DNA of 64,000 nt from CAYFLR01 sp964343805 (GTDB lineage: Bacteria > Bdellovibrionota_B > Oligoflexia > CAYFLR01): NCBI GenBank assembly GCA_964343805.1, contig CAYFLR010000021.1, forward strand, positions 18,360 through 82,359, read 5' to 3'. Shown piece by piece: positions 1-8,149 of this stretch. A model generated the notes under the pieces. It saw only the letters and a program-made list of their open reading frames with translations, ran no database searches and was not told the DNA's origin. Position 1 is the first letter of the stretch; each line of letters opens with the position of its first letter. A program made the position numbers and the translations under genes.

Positions 1-1
1 A

Positions 2-133
2 AAATTATGCGTATTTATGGAGGGGATGCTGGCTGGGGTAGCTAAACATTATGGGGTAGAGATTAATGTGAAACAGCTGGAATGCTCTCACCAGGGAGCT
101 CCGTACTGTCTTTTCCAACTCGATTTTTCTTAG
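2..133 (+). CDS. V4R (4-vinyl reductase-like) domain protein, C-terminal fragment
   Basis: The window opens inside this gene. An open frame from base 2 to a TAG at 131-133 gives the last 43 residues. They match the end of V4R/haem-NO-binding-like domains: a helix with MLAGVAKHYG followed by the pattern E-C-x4-G-x3-C-x-F (ECSHQGAPYCLFQL). In that family the conserved cysteines lie in the last beta strands and may bind metal or a small hydrophobic ligand. The gene ends 15 bases before the hybrid histidine kinase, so it may provide a sensory input in the same operon. The N-terminal part lies outside the window, so the rest of the architecture is unknown. Confidence 0.6.
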   Translation, partial: KLCVFMEGMLAGVAKHYGVEINVKQLECSHQGAPYCLFQLDFS

Positions 134-148
134 ATAAGTGGAGTTATT

Positions 149-2152
149 TTGTCACAACAAGATGAAATTAATTCATTAAAGGCGGCTCTTAAAAGAGAGA
201 AAGCAGCTCGCAGGTCTCTAGAGGATGAGATCGAGAGTGCCACACGTGATCTCTATAATTCACGTGAGTACCTGCATTCCATTATAAATTCTATGCTCGA
301 TTTTCTGATTGTGTTCAATGAGGAAGGGCGAGTGGTTATGGTCAATGAAATCACCACTGAAGCTCTGGGATATAATTCAGTCGAGCCTTTAAAAGCTCAA
401 AAATTATTCGGAGATAGATTATATGTAGAGATCACTTCTGAAAAATTTAAAGCCGGAGAAGCTATGTTGGTGGACTCTCACGGTGGAGTCCGGCTTTGTC
501 TAATGACCGCTTCTAAAATGCGCAATCCACTCAGTAGAGAGAATCAATATCTCTGTGTTGCCCGAGATTTCTCTGCTGTGAGGCAATCAGAAAGTTATTT
601 AAAAGATCGAGAGTCCTGGTTTTCTACCATACTTCAAAGTATTACAAGTGGGGTTATTACTACTGATAACGAAGGTGTTATCACCTATATTAATCCATCT
701 GCGGAAGCTTTTACTGGCTTTTCATTGGAAAAAGCACTGGGGGCTCATTTATTTCGGGTTCTCAGTTTTATGGGTTCTTCAGCTATTGAAAGTGGAACAT
801 TGGAGATTAATAATTTTTCAAAACAATCTTTGTTGAGACAGATGGAAAAGTTGAACCGTATTCGTTCTTTATCCGGTCAAGAGATAGATATTGAGTTAAA
901 TGGAGGCTTGATAAAAAATCATCAGGATCAAGTTCTCGGCATGGTACTGGTTTTTTGGGATGTCTCAAGCAAGAAGCAGGCTGAAGAGGAAAAAAAGCAG
1001 ATGCAAGCTCAACTTCTTCAATCGGCTAAATTAGCTTCCATCGGTATTTTGTCTACTGGAGTGGCTCATGAGCTGAATAATCCTTTAGTTGCAGTTAAAG
1101 GATATGGGCAAGAACTGGCTAAGGTTTTACCCCAGGGTAAAGAGCATGATTGCTCTGTCAAAATCGTCAAATCAGCCGAGCGGATGGAAAAGATAATCAA
1201 TCATTTGCGAATTTACAGTCGCAAACCAAGTGATCATGATTTAAAACCACTGGCTATTAATGAAATTATAGCAACCTCGTTTACTTTATTGCAGCATGAC
1301 TTAGATACTTTAAATATCAAAATTCAATTGAACTTGTCCGAAAGACTCCCTTTCGTGGTAGGTGAGCCTATCAATTTAGAAAGTGTATTTCAAAATTTGA
1401 TCTCCAATAGTCGGGATGCTTTTGCCTCCAATCGTTCCATATCTGATAAATGGATTCGCATCACCACCGCTCGGAAAAGCGATAAAGTGGTGATAACTTT
1501 TGCTGATAATGCGGGAGGAATGGCTCCATCGACATTAACTCATTTATTTGATCCATTTTTTACCACCAAAGAAGCGGGGAAGGGGACCGGCTTAGGTATG
1601 TCCATTACTAGAAATATTTTAAAATCTCATAATGGAGATATCAAAGCTCAAAGTGAACTTGGTAGTGAGAGTACTTTTATTATTACTCTTCCAGCTTTAG
1701 AGGAGGTGGGTTTTTCTCAGGCTGTGAGTGAGGAGGTTTTACCAAATGGATCGGAGGACCTTGGACCGATCAAGTTTGAAAGTCCTCCTAAAATCTTAAT
1801 TCTAGATGATGACCCTGATGTGTTAGATGTCATTGTCATGTTTTTGGAAGAGGATTTTGAAATCACCTCGTGCTCTCATCCAAAAGAGGCGCTTAATTCC
1901 ATTAAAAAAGAGACCTATGATCTCATTTTGACAGACCTCAAAATGCCTGATTTAACAGGAGTAGAAGTATTAAAACATGCCAAAACCCATCAGCCTGATA
2001 CTCCTGTGATGGTCATGTCTGGTTTCGCTCGAGATAACGAAATGGTGAAGGAAGCCTTAAGTGAAGGAGCTGTGGATCTTTTGAGTAAACCCTTTACTGA
2101 TGTGGAACAAACCCTCGCTTTTGTATCCAAGTATATAAATTCAGTTTCTTAA
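149..2152 (+). CDS. Hybrid sensor histidine kinase (PAS-PAS-HisKA-HATPase-receiver)
   Basis: Cytoplasmic hybrid kinase of 667 residues with no membrane segment. It has a coiled coil at about 1-40 and PAS domains at about 42-145 and 155-275. The HisKA box GVAHELNNPLVAVKG gives phospho-acceptor His307. The HATPase contains NLISNSRDAF, DNAGGM and FFTTKEAGKGTGLGMSI. A C-terminal receiver begins near 540, with acidic pocket DDD and phospho-acceptor Asp596 in LTDLKMPD. The start is TTG at 149, with GGAG about 6 bases upstream. It lies 15 bases after the V4R gene and overlaps the convergent cytochrome operon by 4 bases. The receiver is closely similar to that of the kinase at 10588-12678. Its signal is unknown; redox or gas sensing would fit the neighbours but is only inference. 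Confidence 0.93.
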   Translation: MSQQDEINSLKAALKREKAARRSLEDEIESATRDLYNSREYLHSIINSMLDFLIVFNEEGRVVMVNEITTEALGYNSVEPLKAQKLFGDRLYVEITSEKFKAGEAMLVDSHGGVRLCLMTASKMRNPLSRENQYLCVARDFSAVRQSESYLKDRESWFSTILQSITSGVITTDNEGVITYINPSAEAFTGFSLEKALGAHLFRVLSFMGSSAIESGTLEINNFSKQSLLRQMEKLNRIRSLSGQEIDIELNGGLIKNHQDQVLGMVLVFWDVSSKKQAEEEKKQMQAQLLQSAKLASIGILSTGVAHELNNPLVAVKGYGQELAKVLPQGKEHDCSVKIVKSAERMEKIINHLRIYSRKPSDHDLKPLAINEIIATSFTLLQHDLDTLNIKIQLNLSERLPFVVGEPINLESVFQNLISNSRDAFASNRSISDKWIRITTARKSDKVVITFADNAGGMAPSTLTHLFDPFFTTKEAGKGTGLGMSITRNILKSHNGDIKAQSELGSESTFIITLPALEEVGFSQAVSEEVLPNGSEDLGPIKFESPPKILILDDDPDVLDVIVMFLEEDFEITSCSHPKEALNSIKKETYDLILTDLKMPDLTGVEVLKHAKTHQPDTPVMVMSGFARDNEMVKEALSEGAVDLLSKPFTDVEQTLAFVSKYINSVS

Positions 2153-2877
2153 TCAGCAGTGAGCATAAATTGGTGAAAGTGGCATTGGCGGCAGCCAAAC
2201 TCTTTTACCACAGGAGTTTTATGTTTTTGCTCATGGCACCTGAGGCAGGCAGAGTCGGTGACGGTTAAGTTATGAGCTCGATTTGATGGTCCTCCATGGC
2301 AGTCGCTGCAGGTGATACTTCTTAAATCTCCTTCATGGCTGGAGGGAAGAAAGCTTTTGGTTCCCATCCGGAGTTCAGGGGCAATTTTTTCTTCTTTCAA
2401 CAGTTGGAGTTTGGTGGTTTGTGCCAGGTGAACTTGATGAAGATAAGTTTTATCCACTTTGGGCAGTTTTTTTACCATATCAGGACCTAATGGTCCACTT
2501 ATAGTAGAGGTATCTTCTGGATTGGTAAAATGGCAGGCTTTGCATATTCCTTTAGGGACATGAGGGACATGATCTAAATCAAAGGGGAATTTCGGTTGGT
2601 GTAAAATTAGTGAGTAAGCTGACTTCATATAATCCCGTAGAGATTGATGATGACAGTCATGGCAGGTGGTCAGCTGTTTATGGCTACTATTTTCCCATGC
2701 TATGGTGGCATAGTCATGGACATGACATGCGGTACAAAAATCAGGATCTTTCCAAACATATTCATAAGCCTTATAGCCTGGAACACTTCCTATTATTGCT
2801 CCAATTAAAAGAGAGGGAATTAGAAATATAAAAACCGGCTTTAACTTTTCACCCAATTGCCAGATTTTTTTTAACAT
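2149..2877 (-). CDS. NapC/NrfH-like membrane-anchored hexahaem cytochrome c
   Basis: This 242-residue protein has one N-terminal membrane anchor (about residues 13-36, FIFLIPSLLIGAIIGSVPG) and a periplasmic domain with six CXXCH sites: CTACH, CHDCH, CKACH, CSDCH, CLRCH and CRQCH. The first two, with the intervening W-x2-S-x-H pattern, resemble the quinol-oxidising tetrahaem NapC/NrfH/CymA group; this protein has two more sites than the usual four. The likely role is to take electrons from the quinol pool and pass them to periplasmic cytochromes encoded upstream. It is the last gene of the operon. Its ATG overlaps the stop of the 51-residue gene (TGATG) and follows a GGAGG site, so translation is probably coupled. 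Confidence 0.85.
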   Translation of the reverse strand: MLKKIWQLGEKLKPVFIFLIPSLLIGAIIGSVPGYKAYEYVWKDPDFCTACHVHDYATIAWENSSHKQLTTCHDCHHQSLRDYMKSAYSLILHQPKFPFDLDHVPHVPKGICKACHFTNPEDTSTISGPLGPDMVKKLPKVDKTYLHQVHLAQTTKLQLLKEEKIAPELRMGTKSFLPSSHEGDLRSITCSDCHGGPSNRAHNLTVTDSACLRCHEQKHKTPVVKEFGCRQCHFHQFMLTAD

Positions 2878-3032
2878 CAGAATCCTCCATGGGGTAAGAC
2901 CCGAGATAGGAAAAAGAGATGAAATACAATCAATGCTCCTATTACTATGCCGAGTAGGAGTCCAAAACTATGAAGTAGAAAGCGCCCTAAAGCACTTTGC
3001 CAGAATGGAGGAAGCGGGGACAGTTCATTCAT
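2877..3032 (-). CDS. Small single-span membrane protein (51 aa) of the cytochrome operon
   Basis: A short gene lies between two cytochrome genes. Its ATG at 3030-3032 follows GAGGTAAT on the minus strand, and its TGA overlaps the next gene's ATG. The protein starts MNELSPLPPFWQSALGRF, then has one hydrophobic helix at about residues 19-43 (LLHSFGLLLGIVIGALIVF) and ends SRVLPHGGF. It has no cysteine and so no haem. Its position directly before the membrane-anchored cytochrome suggests an accessory subunit or assembly factor of the quinol-oxidising module. I do not recognise a family. The ribosome-binding sites and both tight junctions support it as a real gene. Confidence 0.75.
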   Translation of the reverse strand: MNELSPLPPFWQSALGRFLLHSFGLLLGIVIGALIVFHLFFLSRVLPHGGF

Positions 3033-3041
3033 AATTACCTC

Positions 3042-5394
3042 TTACTTTAACAGCTGATGGTAGTTGTTAAATAACTTTTCAGTCTCTTTGCCATGACAAC
3101 TCGCACAGAGTATTTTGAGTTGGTTAGGACGAGCTAAGAATTTGCGGCCAAAATGCTGATGCGGATCATGGCAGGTAGTGCAGACAATTTGATCTTGGAA
3201 AATATCATACCCTTGATTTTTAGCCGAGTCAGCAATGGGTGCCACCATTTCATGTTCACCTTTTTTCTCTTTATGACAATGAGTGCATTGTTCTTTCTTA
3301 GGTTTCTTTTGGGCATGAGGATTATGACAATGAGAACAGACCAATTGTTGGTTGCTTTTTTTACTTTGCATGTGAGGATTGCGCCCTACTTGACGGTGAA
3401 TCTTTTGATGACAATTTTGGCAGCTTTTCATTTTTTCTTTAGGGGCATGAGTTGCATGACATGACTGGCAACTCACCTCTTGGTTTAAAGGATGAGAGAG
3501 CATTGGCTGAAGTCTTTTATGGCACTTTTTACAACTTTCTTCTTTAGTGTAGTGTTCTTTGGGTTGCATGAGATATTTAGAGTGTCCTTCAATTCCATGC
3601 GCTTCATGACATTGGAGGCAATCTTTGTTTCGAGGTATTATGCCCGCTTTTACCGGATGTCGTTGGGTTAGGGATTGATGGCAGCTGATACAATTGCTCT
3701 TTACTTTTTTTGATCCATGGGGATGATGGCATTTTAAACAGTTGGAACCAGGTTCAGGCCACTCTAGCTTTTGGGTTTTTTTATTAGCTTTTATATGGGA
3801 ATTTTTACCCAGTTTCTCCGCTTGCTGTTGATGACAGCTTTCACAGGTTTTTCCTGTTTTTGAAATTCGTGCAAAATTAGGGTGTTTATTCACATCATGC
3901 ATCTTATGGCAGGTTAGACAGGCCACAGGTCGAGTACTTTGAGGATTTTCAGATAAGGAAATAGGGTGAGTTAAATTCTTGGTTTGTTTGTTATGGCACT
4001 TGATGCAGCTCTTAGCAGGGGGCATATTCTGTAAGTGTTGATGGCCTCCATGTACCTGATGACATTTTAAGCAGGAATCCTCCTCTTTATAATGTTTGGA
4101 AGGAGTTTTCATTTCTTCATGACAGGAGAGACAAAGTTGTTTGGGTTGCATTTGTAAGTTAAAAGGGGCGCCTCCTTCTTGACCATGATGGGCATTGTGG
4201 CAAGTGGTGCAATCTATGAGTCCTTTATTTAATAGGAGGTCAGTGTCTTTCCCGTATTTGATATTAATGGGATGTTGATTGGAGCTGGGAAGAAAGTGAT
4301 CTAAATCAAAGCGACTCATTCCATCATGACAGTTGAGGCAGGTTCTAATTTTGTCTCCTGTTTGAATTTGAGGATGATTGTACAGGTTGCGATGGAGCAG
4401 GTCTTCCAGCTGTACTTTAGAATCGAGAGCGTTTCGATGAAGAGCCGTTATTTCAATACCGGTCACTTTTTCTTTTAAGAAGTCGGCTATATAAACTTGG
4501 TTTTCGACACAGGCTAAATCAATGGGGTAATTGGCAGTGCCTGCCTCATCATGGAGTAAAGAGATAAAATTTCCTTTTAAGTCAAAGAGCTGAACAACTT
4601 TCAGAAGGCTATCTGAGACGGCGACTAGATCAAAGGATGAAAGATAGCAGATCCCTTTGGGATTCATCATTTTGCCATTCCACCTGCCCCAGCTTCCCCA
4701 CTTGTAGGCATCTTTGATATTTAGCTGATCGCTTTCTAGTTTTAAGTTGGCTATTTGTACATTGATGGGGTCCAGGAGGAGGAGATCTCTTTGTAAGGTG
4801 ATCGTCCCTTTAAAGTAGGAGCTAGTTGCTAGGGTGTATTTATCTTGCAAATCATTAAACGGATTTATACCACTTTTTAGTTTATAAGATGGAATTGAAG
4901 TGGCTGGGGCGATAGGAAATGGCTGCCATTTTTTATTGTTTACCAATCGACTGACTCGCTTTTGTATCACCAAACAGTTGCCTGGAAGGCAGATAATATC
5001 CTTAATCGCCCTTTTTTCTNNNNNNNNNNGGGGGTAATGGAGTTAGTTTTTTATTGGATTGGAGTTGCCATAGTTTGGCTTTTTTATTCCAGCTTCCTAA
5101 AAGGAGTTTCCCTTGCCTACAACCCAATGCGGTAACTTTAGTGTTTGGTAGGAGTTTTTTTAACAAGATGGTTTGTTGTTGGCCTGGGATACGAGTATTT
5201 TGCTGTCTAGTACTGATTCGATAAAGTGAGTGCTTACTTAAAGAGTAGCTCCATAAGTGGGTCCCGCAAAATTCGATGAGAGAGGGAGCTGGTATCGACA
5301 GATTTAAAATGGGAATGGTGTTAATATTTTTTTCCTTTCCTTGGAGTTGGAAGGAAATCAATAACAGAAAAAGAAGCTTCCAGTTTTTTTTCAT
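3042..5394 (-). CDS. Exported beta-propeller/17-haem cytochrome c (interrupted by assembly gap)
   Basis: Two open stretches separated by the N run at 5020-5029 are best read as one gene of roughly 780 residues. The 5' part (5394 to the gap) has a signal peptide (MKKNWKLLFLLLISFQLQGK) and propeller-like repeats such as VTALGCRQGKLLLGSW. Past the gap, the other frame is open right up to the Ns (KRAIKDIICLPGNCLVIQKR) and continues the propeller to about base 4400. The C-terminal two thirds carries 17 CXXCH motifs, many in the doubled form CXXCHxxH (CTTCHNAHH, CLKCHQVHG, CSHCHNPHA). The true gap length must therefore differ from 10. The ATG overlaps the preceding stop (ATGA). A role as a large periplasmic or surface electron-transfer protein is inferred. 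Confidence 0.8.
5020..5029. other. Assembly gap (10 N)
   Basis: A fixed-length N run inside the propeller/multihaem gene. The frames on the two sides do not join at a length of 10, although both are open to the gap edge. The placeholder length is therefore not the real one. Confidence 0.95.
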
Positions 5395-5897
5395 GGCAAA
5401 TCATCCCATTTATGGCAAAAGGTGCACTTTCGATAGAGCATTGGAGTGTTATTTCTCTTTTCTACCAGTCCTTTTGGCAGCTTAAAAGAACTCTTCTGAT
5501 AGAGAAAAGAGGGTGATTTTTTTCTGTCGGGTAAGCGAGGAGTGGTTTGATTGATCCATGCACGATGGGGTCGATGACAGGATAAACAATCAATTTTACC
5601 AGTGAGGTTGTGCTGCTTGGCATGAGGAAGGAGTGATAAATCCTTGCCCAAATGTTCAGTAAGTCCGCTATGAGGCTTTCTGTTATGACATGCTCTACAA
5701 AGGGAGGTGGTGGTTTTTTTTAAAGTGAGTTTCTGATTTTGGAATAGGTGGCAGCTTTTGCACTCTTTCTTTTGGAATAGGGCTGGATTTTTTAACTGAG
5801 TATGAGGGGATCCGTGGGGGTCAAGTCTTTTAAAGGGAGACGGATTTGGGGCGGCCAGCAGAGGAGTTGAAAATAAAACAATCCATAGCAATTTCAT
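5391..5897 (-). CDS. Periplasmic tetrahaem cytochrome c
   Basis: The start is the ATG at 5895-5897, which follows GGAGGG at about 5903-5908 and overlaps the upstream stop as ATGA. A longer reading to 5933 has no better site. The product is about 168 residues: a signal peptide MKLLWIVLFSTPLLAAP, then four CXXCH motifs (CKSCH, CRACH, CLSCH, CTFCH), the last near the C-terminus. The haem-binding histidine-rich spacing, with PHSGL and CHRPHRAW, resembles small cytochrome c3/c7-like proteins. It sits between the 2-haem and 17-haem proteins and overlaps the next gene by 4 bases. The likely role is a periplasmic electron carrier within the same conduit. Confidence 0.82.
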   Translation of the reverse strand: MKLLWIVLFSTPLLAAPNPSPFKRLDPHGSPHTQLKNPALFQKKECKSCHLFQNQKLTLKKTTTSLCRACHNRKPHSGLTEHLGKDLSLLPHAKQHNLTGKIDCLSCHRPHRAWINQTTPRLPDRKKSPSFLYQKSSFKLPKGLVEKRNNTPMLYRKCTFCHKWDDLP

Positions 5898-6184
5898 TTT
5901 TTCCCTCCATTGTCTCCATGGCAGCTGTAACATTTCGAGGTGGAACCCTCAGTACTGATCTCTCTTGCAAGTTCGATAAGGCCAGTATTTAGGGTGTCAT
6001 CTTGATGAATATTTTGTTGATTGTGGCAATAAAAACAATCGGCTTGTCTAAATCCGTGGGGATGATTGTCTTTGGTTAAGATTAGATCACCCTTGCTTTT
6101 AATTTTATACTCTTCGTATTGTCTCTTCTCTGCGCAGTGTAAGAGACCTGCAAAAATGAGAATTAAACTTATTAAATAATTCAT
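5894..6184 (-). CDS. Small dihaem cytochrome c, possible lipoprotein
   Basis: The start ATG at 6182-6184 overlaps the preceding stop (ATGA). An upstream in-frame ATG at 6235 would add 17 residues lying inside the previous gene and is less likely. The 96-residue product begins MNYLISLILIFAGLLHCAEK. The Cys at 17 could be a lipobox, but LLHC is not canonical, so ordinary signal-peptide cleavage is also possible. Two haem motifs follow: CFYCH and CYSCH. The order and tight overlaps place it firmly in the cytochrome operon. It resembles other short exported c-type cytochromes, but its exact partner is unknown. Confidence 0.75.
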   Translation of the reverse strand: MNYLISLILIFAGLLHCAEKRQYEEYKIKSKGDLILTKDNHPHGFRQADCFYCHNQQNIHQDDTLNTGLIELAREISTEGSTSKCYSCHGDNGGKK

Positions 6185-6780
6185 GGTTGTTTCCCCACAT
6201 GGCAATCGGTACAAAAACGTAATGATTGATGGCATTTGGTACAGCTTCCCGGCTTGGCTCGGGCTTCAATTGAGTGAAAAAATCGATAATTACCGGGATG
6301 AACTTTGGTTTTTAATAAGTCTCTGCGGAGATGGCAGTCCGAGCAATCTCTTTTACTATGACATTCCGCACAAGAATCTCTATCTGTTCCCGCTGCAATA
6401 CCATGCCGACTTGTCCATGCTAGATGATGGGAAGAGGGCTGCAAAGTTTCCACATTGTCATGACATAGGGAGCATTTATTGGGACTAGGTAAGTTGACTT
6501 TACCGAGATGGCAATTATGGNNNNNNNNNNTCTCTGGAGGCTTTAAGAATAATTGATTGACCGGTTTGGGTAGAGCATTATGAGTGTCACTCTTGATAGA
6601 AAAACGGTGACAATCATCGCAGGAAATATCTAATTGCTCAAAAGCCAGCTTATGTTTCTTGTGGTGAAAAATTTGTCTGGAGGCTCCCTTCGGTGACTCT
6701 TTAGTATAAATAAAAGGACCAAAGAAAAAGAAACTTAATAATAGCCACAGGCTCGATTTAATAATAAAAGTGAGATACAT
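6181..6780 (-). CDS. Periplasmic heptahaem cytochrome c3-like protein
   Basis: This product of about 199 residues has an N-terminal hydrophobic export segment (residues 6-24, IIKSSLWLLLSFFFFGPF). Its haem sites are CDDCH, CSLCH, CAECH, CSDCH, CTKCH and CTDCH. A seventh is at the edge of the N run, where the readable bases give x-H-N-C-H with the unknown codon ending in C, consistent with Cys. The opening HHKKH is typical of cytochrome c3-family haem ligation. The start overlaps the end of the outer-membrane barrel gene by 23 bases, and the stop overlaps the next ATG. As the second gene of the operon, directly after the barrel, it is the best candidate for the cytochrome that inserts into or docks on the porin. 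Confidence 0.82.
   Translation of the reverse strand: MYLTFIIKSSLWLLLSFFFFGPFIYTKESPKGASRQIFHHKKHKLAFEQLDISCDDCHRFSIKSDTHNALPKPVNQLFLKPPEXXXXHNCHLGKVNLPSPNKCSLCHDNVETLQPSSHHLAWTSRHGIAAGTDRDSCAECHSKRDCSDCHLRRDLLKTKVHPGNYRFFHSIEARAKPGSCTKCHQSLRFCTDCHVGKQP
6521..6530. other. Assembly gap (10 N)
   Basis: N run inside the heptahaem cytochrome gene. The frame is kept across it, and the flanking bases suggest that a CXXCH motif straddles the edge. Confidence 0.95.
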
Positions 6781-8011
6781 AAAAGACAGCCCTTACATCA
6801 AAGTTCACCTGATGATTTCTTTCCATTTCAATAGAAGCTAAAGCCAACCAATTGGGTTCGAGTTTTAATTGAAGTCCACTTTGCATTTGACTGGCCCAAC
6901 CACTAATAGAATTTAGTTTCTTAATTTTGGCCAAGTCTCCTTGTAGTTTAAGGTCCCAACTACGGTTTATGCGATACAGATATTGACCGTTCATATTCCA
7001 AACATCTCCTCCATAGGATGCAAGATAGGTAAGAGTGGTATCTATCCGATGAGGAGAACCTAGATAAGAAATAGAGGTAGAGCTTTGTACACCCGCTTCT
7101 TCACCTGCAGTGGAATCAAATGCGATTTGTTGATAGTTGGTTTTCATTACCATGGTGGAAATGGGTTGCCAAGATGATCCCACTTGCCATGTTTTAGTAG
7201 GGGTTAGGGCAAATAATTTATAAAGAAAACTTTTACTACTATTTAAATTTAGCTCGGGCTTACGAACACTATAATCCAAATGGAGCTGAAGACTTTTATG
7301 CAGGGTTAAATAAAGAGAGCTGATACTTTGAGAAAATTCCCATTCTTTGTCACTTCCAATGTTTCCCCATTCCCCTTTTAAGAGGGTGAGTGGTGAAAAG
7401 GGGAGCATTTCCCAATTGGTAGTTATTTGGCTAAACACCAGGTTGTTGTTGTCATCGTCTACCCTGTGGTGGTTGATTCCTGCCTGCCATGTAGTTAACC
7501 ACTTCTCAAAGCTTAATGAGGTTCCATAGAGTTGTTCTTTGGAGTCTTTGTCAATTTGGTAGAGGTCTTCCACAATTTTCACTAGCCCAGCAAAGCTATT
7601 TAGTTTCAAAGAAGGGGAAAAGTAGTAGGGGAGGGTTATCCCATCAATGAGTTCGGTTTGAAAACCTTCCGTAATTAATTGACGGCCTACTTGAACTCTT
7701 GATTTGTGAAACGGGCGTTCCTCAAATCCATAGCCAAAGGGAGCCGTTAGATAGAATTGATAGGGAAAAATCTTCCATTCTCCACTGCTCAGGTTGTTAT
7801 CAATGCCCATTTCGATGTATGTCTCTACTCCAGAGGGTAGGACATGATTGAACTCCCAATCGAGCATAACCTTGGCATATTGATTTTCATTTAAGTCTTT
7901 AAAGTAGCTCCCTCCCAAGGTGGTTTGATAGGTCACCAATGCCCAAAGGGGAGAGGTAAAAAAATAAAGACTGAACCCGAGAAATAAAATATTAAATTTT
8001 TTGGTAGACAT
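6758..8011 (-). CDS. Outer-membrane beta-barrel protein (putative porin of the cytochrome conduit)
   Basis: This 417-residue protein has a signal peptide (about 1-24, ending SPLWA) followed by alternating-polarity strands throughout (for example VQVGRQLITEGFQTEL, TNWEMLPFSPLTLL). It ends in an aromatic-rich strand, YVSHFYY, as expected for an outer-membrane barrel. The length would allow roughly 16-18 strands. It is the first gene of the multihaem operon, the position held by porins in Geobacter-type porin-cytochrome clusters. It has no obvious sequence signature of MtrB/PioB, so homology is unproven and the functional call rests on fold and context. The start codon touches a 14-base palindrome, and I see no strong ribosome-binding site. 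Confidence 0.72.
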   Translation of the reverse strand: MSTKKFNILFLGFSLYFFTSPLWALVTYQTTLGGSYFKDLNENQYAKVMLDWEFNHVLPSGVETYIEMGIDNNLSSGEWKIFPYQFYLTAPFGYGFEERPFHKSRVQVGRQLITEGFQTELIDGITLPYYFSPSLKLNSFAGLVKIVEDLYQIDKDSKEQLYGTSLSFEKWLTTWQAGINHHRVDDDNNNLVFSQITTNWEMLPFSPLTLLKGEWGNIGSDKEWEFSQSISSLYLTLHKSLQLHLDYSVRKPELNLNSSKSFLYKLFALTPTKTWQVGSSWQPISTMVMKTNYQQIAFDSTAGEEAGVQSSTSISYLGSPHRIDTTLTYLASYGGDVWNMNGQYLYRINRSWDLKLQGDLAKIKKLNSISGWASQMQSGLQLKLEPNWLALASIEMERNHQVNFDVRAVFYVSHFYY

Positions 8012-8024
8012 AGAATTAATTCTA
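8011..8024. promoter_or_regulatory. 14-bp perfect palindrome at the porin start codon
   Basis: TAGAATTAATTCTA is identical to its reverse complement and lies immediately upstream of, and touching, the start codon of the barrel gene. It occupies the place where a ribosome-binding site would be expected. It could be an operator or a structure limiting translation of the cytochrome operon. An AT-rich palindrome of this size could also be chance. Confidence 0.35.
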
Positions 8025-8149
8025 GCAAAAAAAACAGAACTTGTTCAGATTTATTTCTTGTTAAATCTGCTAGTTATTCCATTTTTAAAGTGGTAAAATA
8101 GTTTATATTCCAATTTATATATGTATTAAATTAACTGTCGGGGGGCTTT

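Noticed and set aside
8058..8110. Promoter of the cNMP receptor gene (TTGTTA with TAAAAT)
   Set aside because: The spacing of about 30 bases is too long, and other hexamer pairs in this AT-rich stretch are no better.
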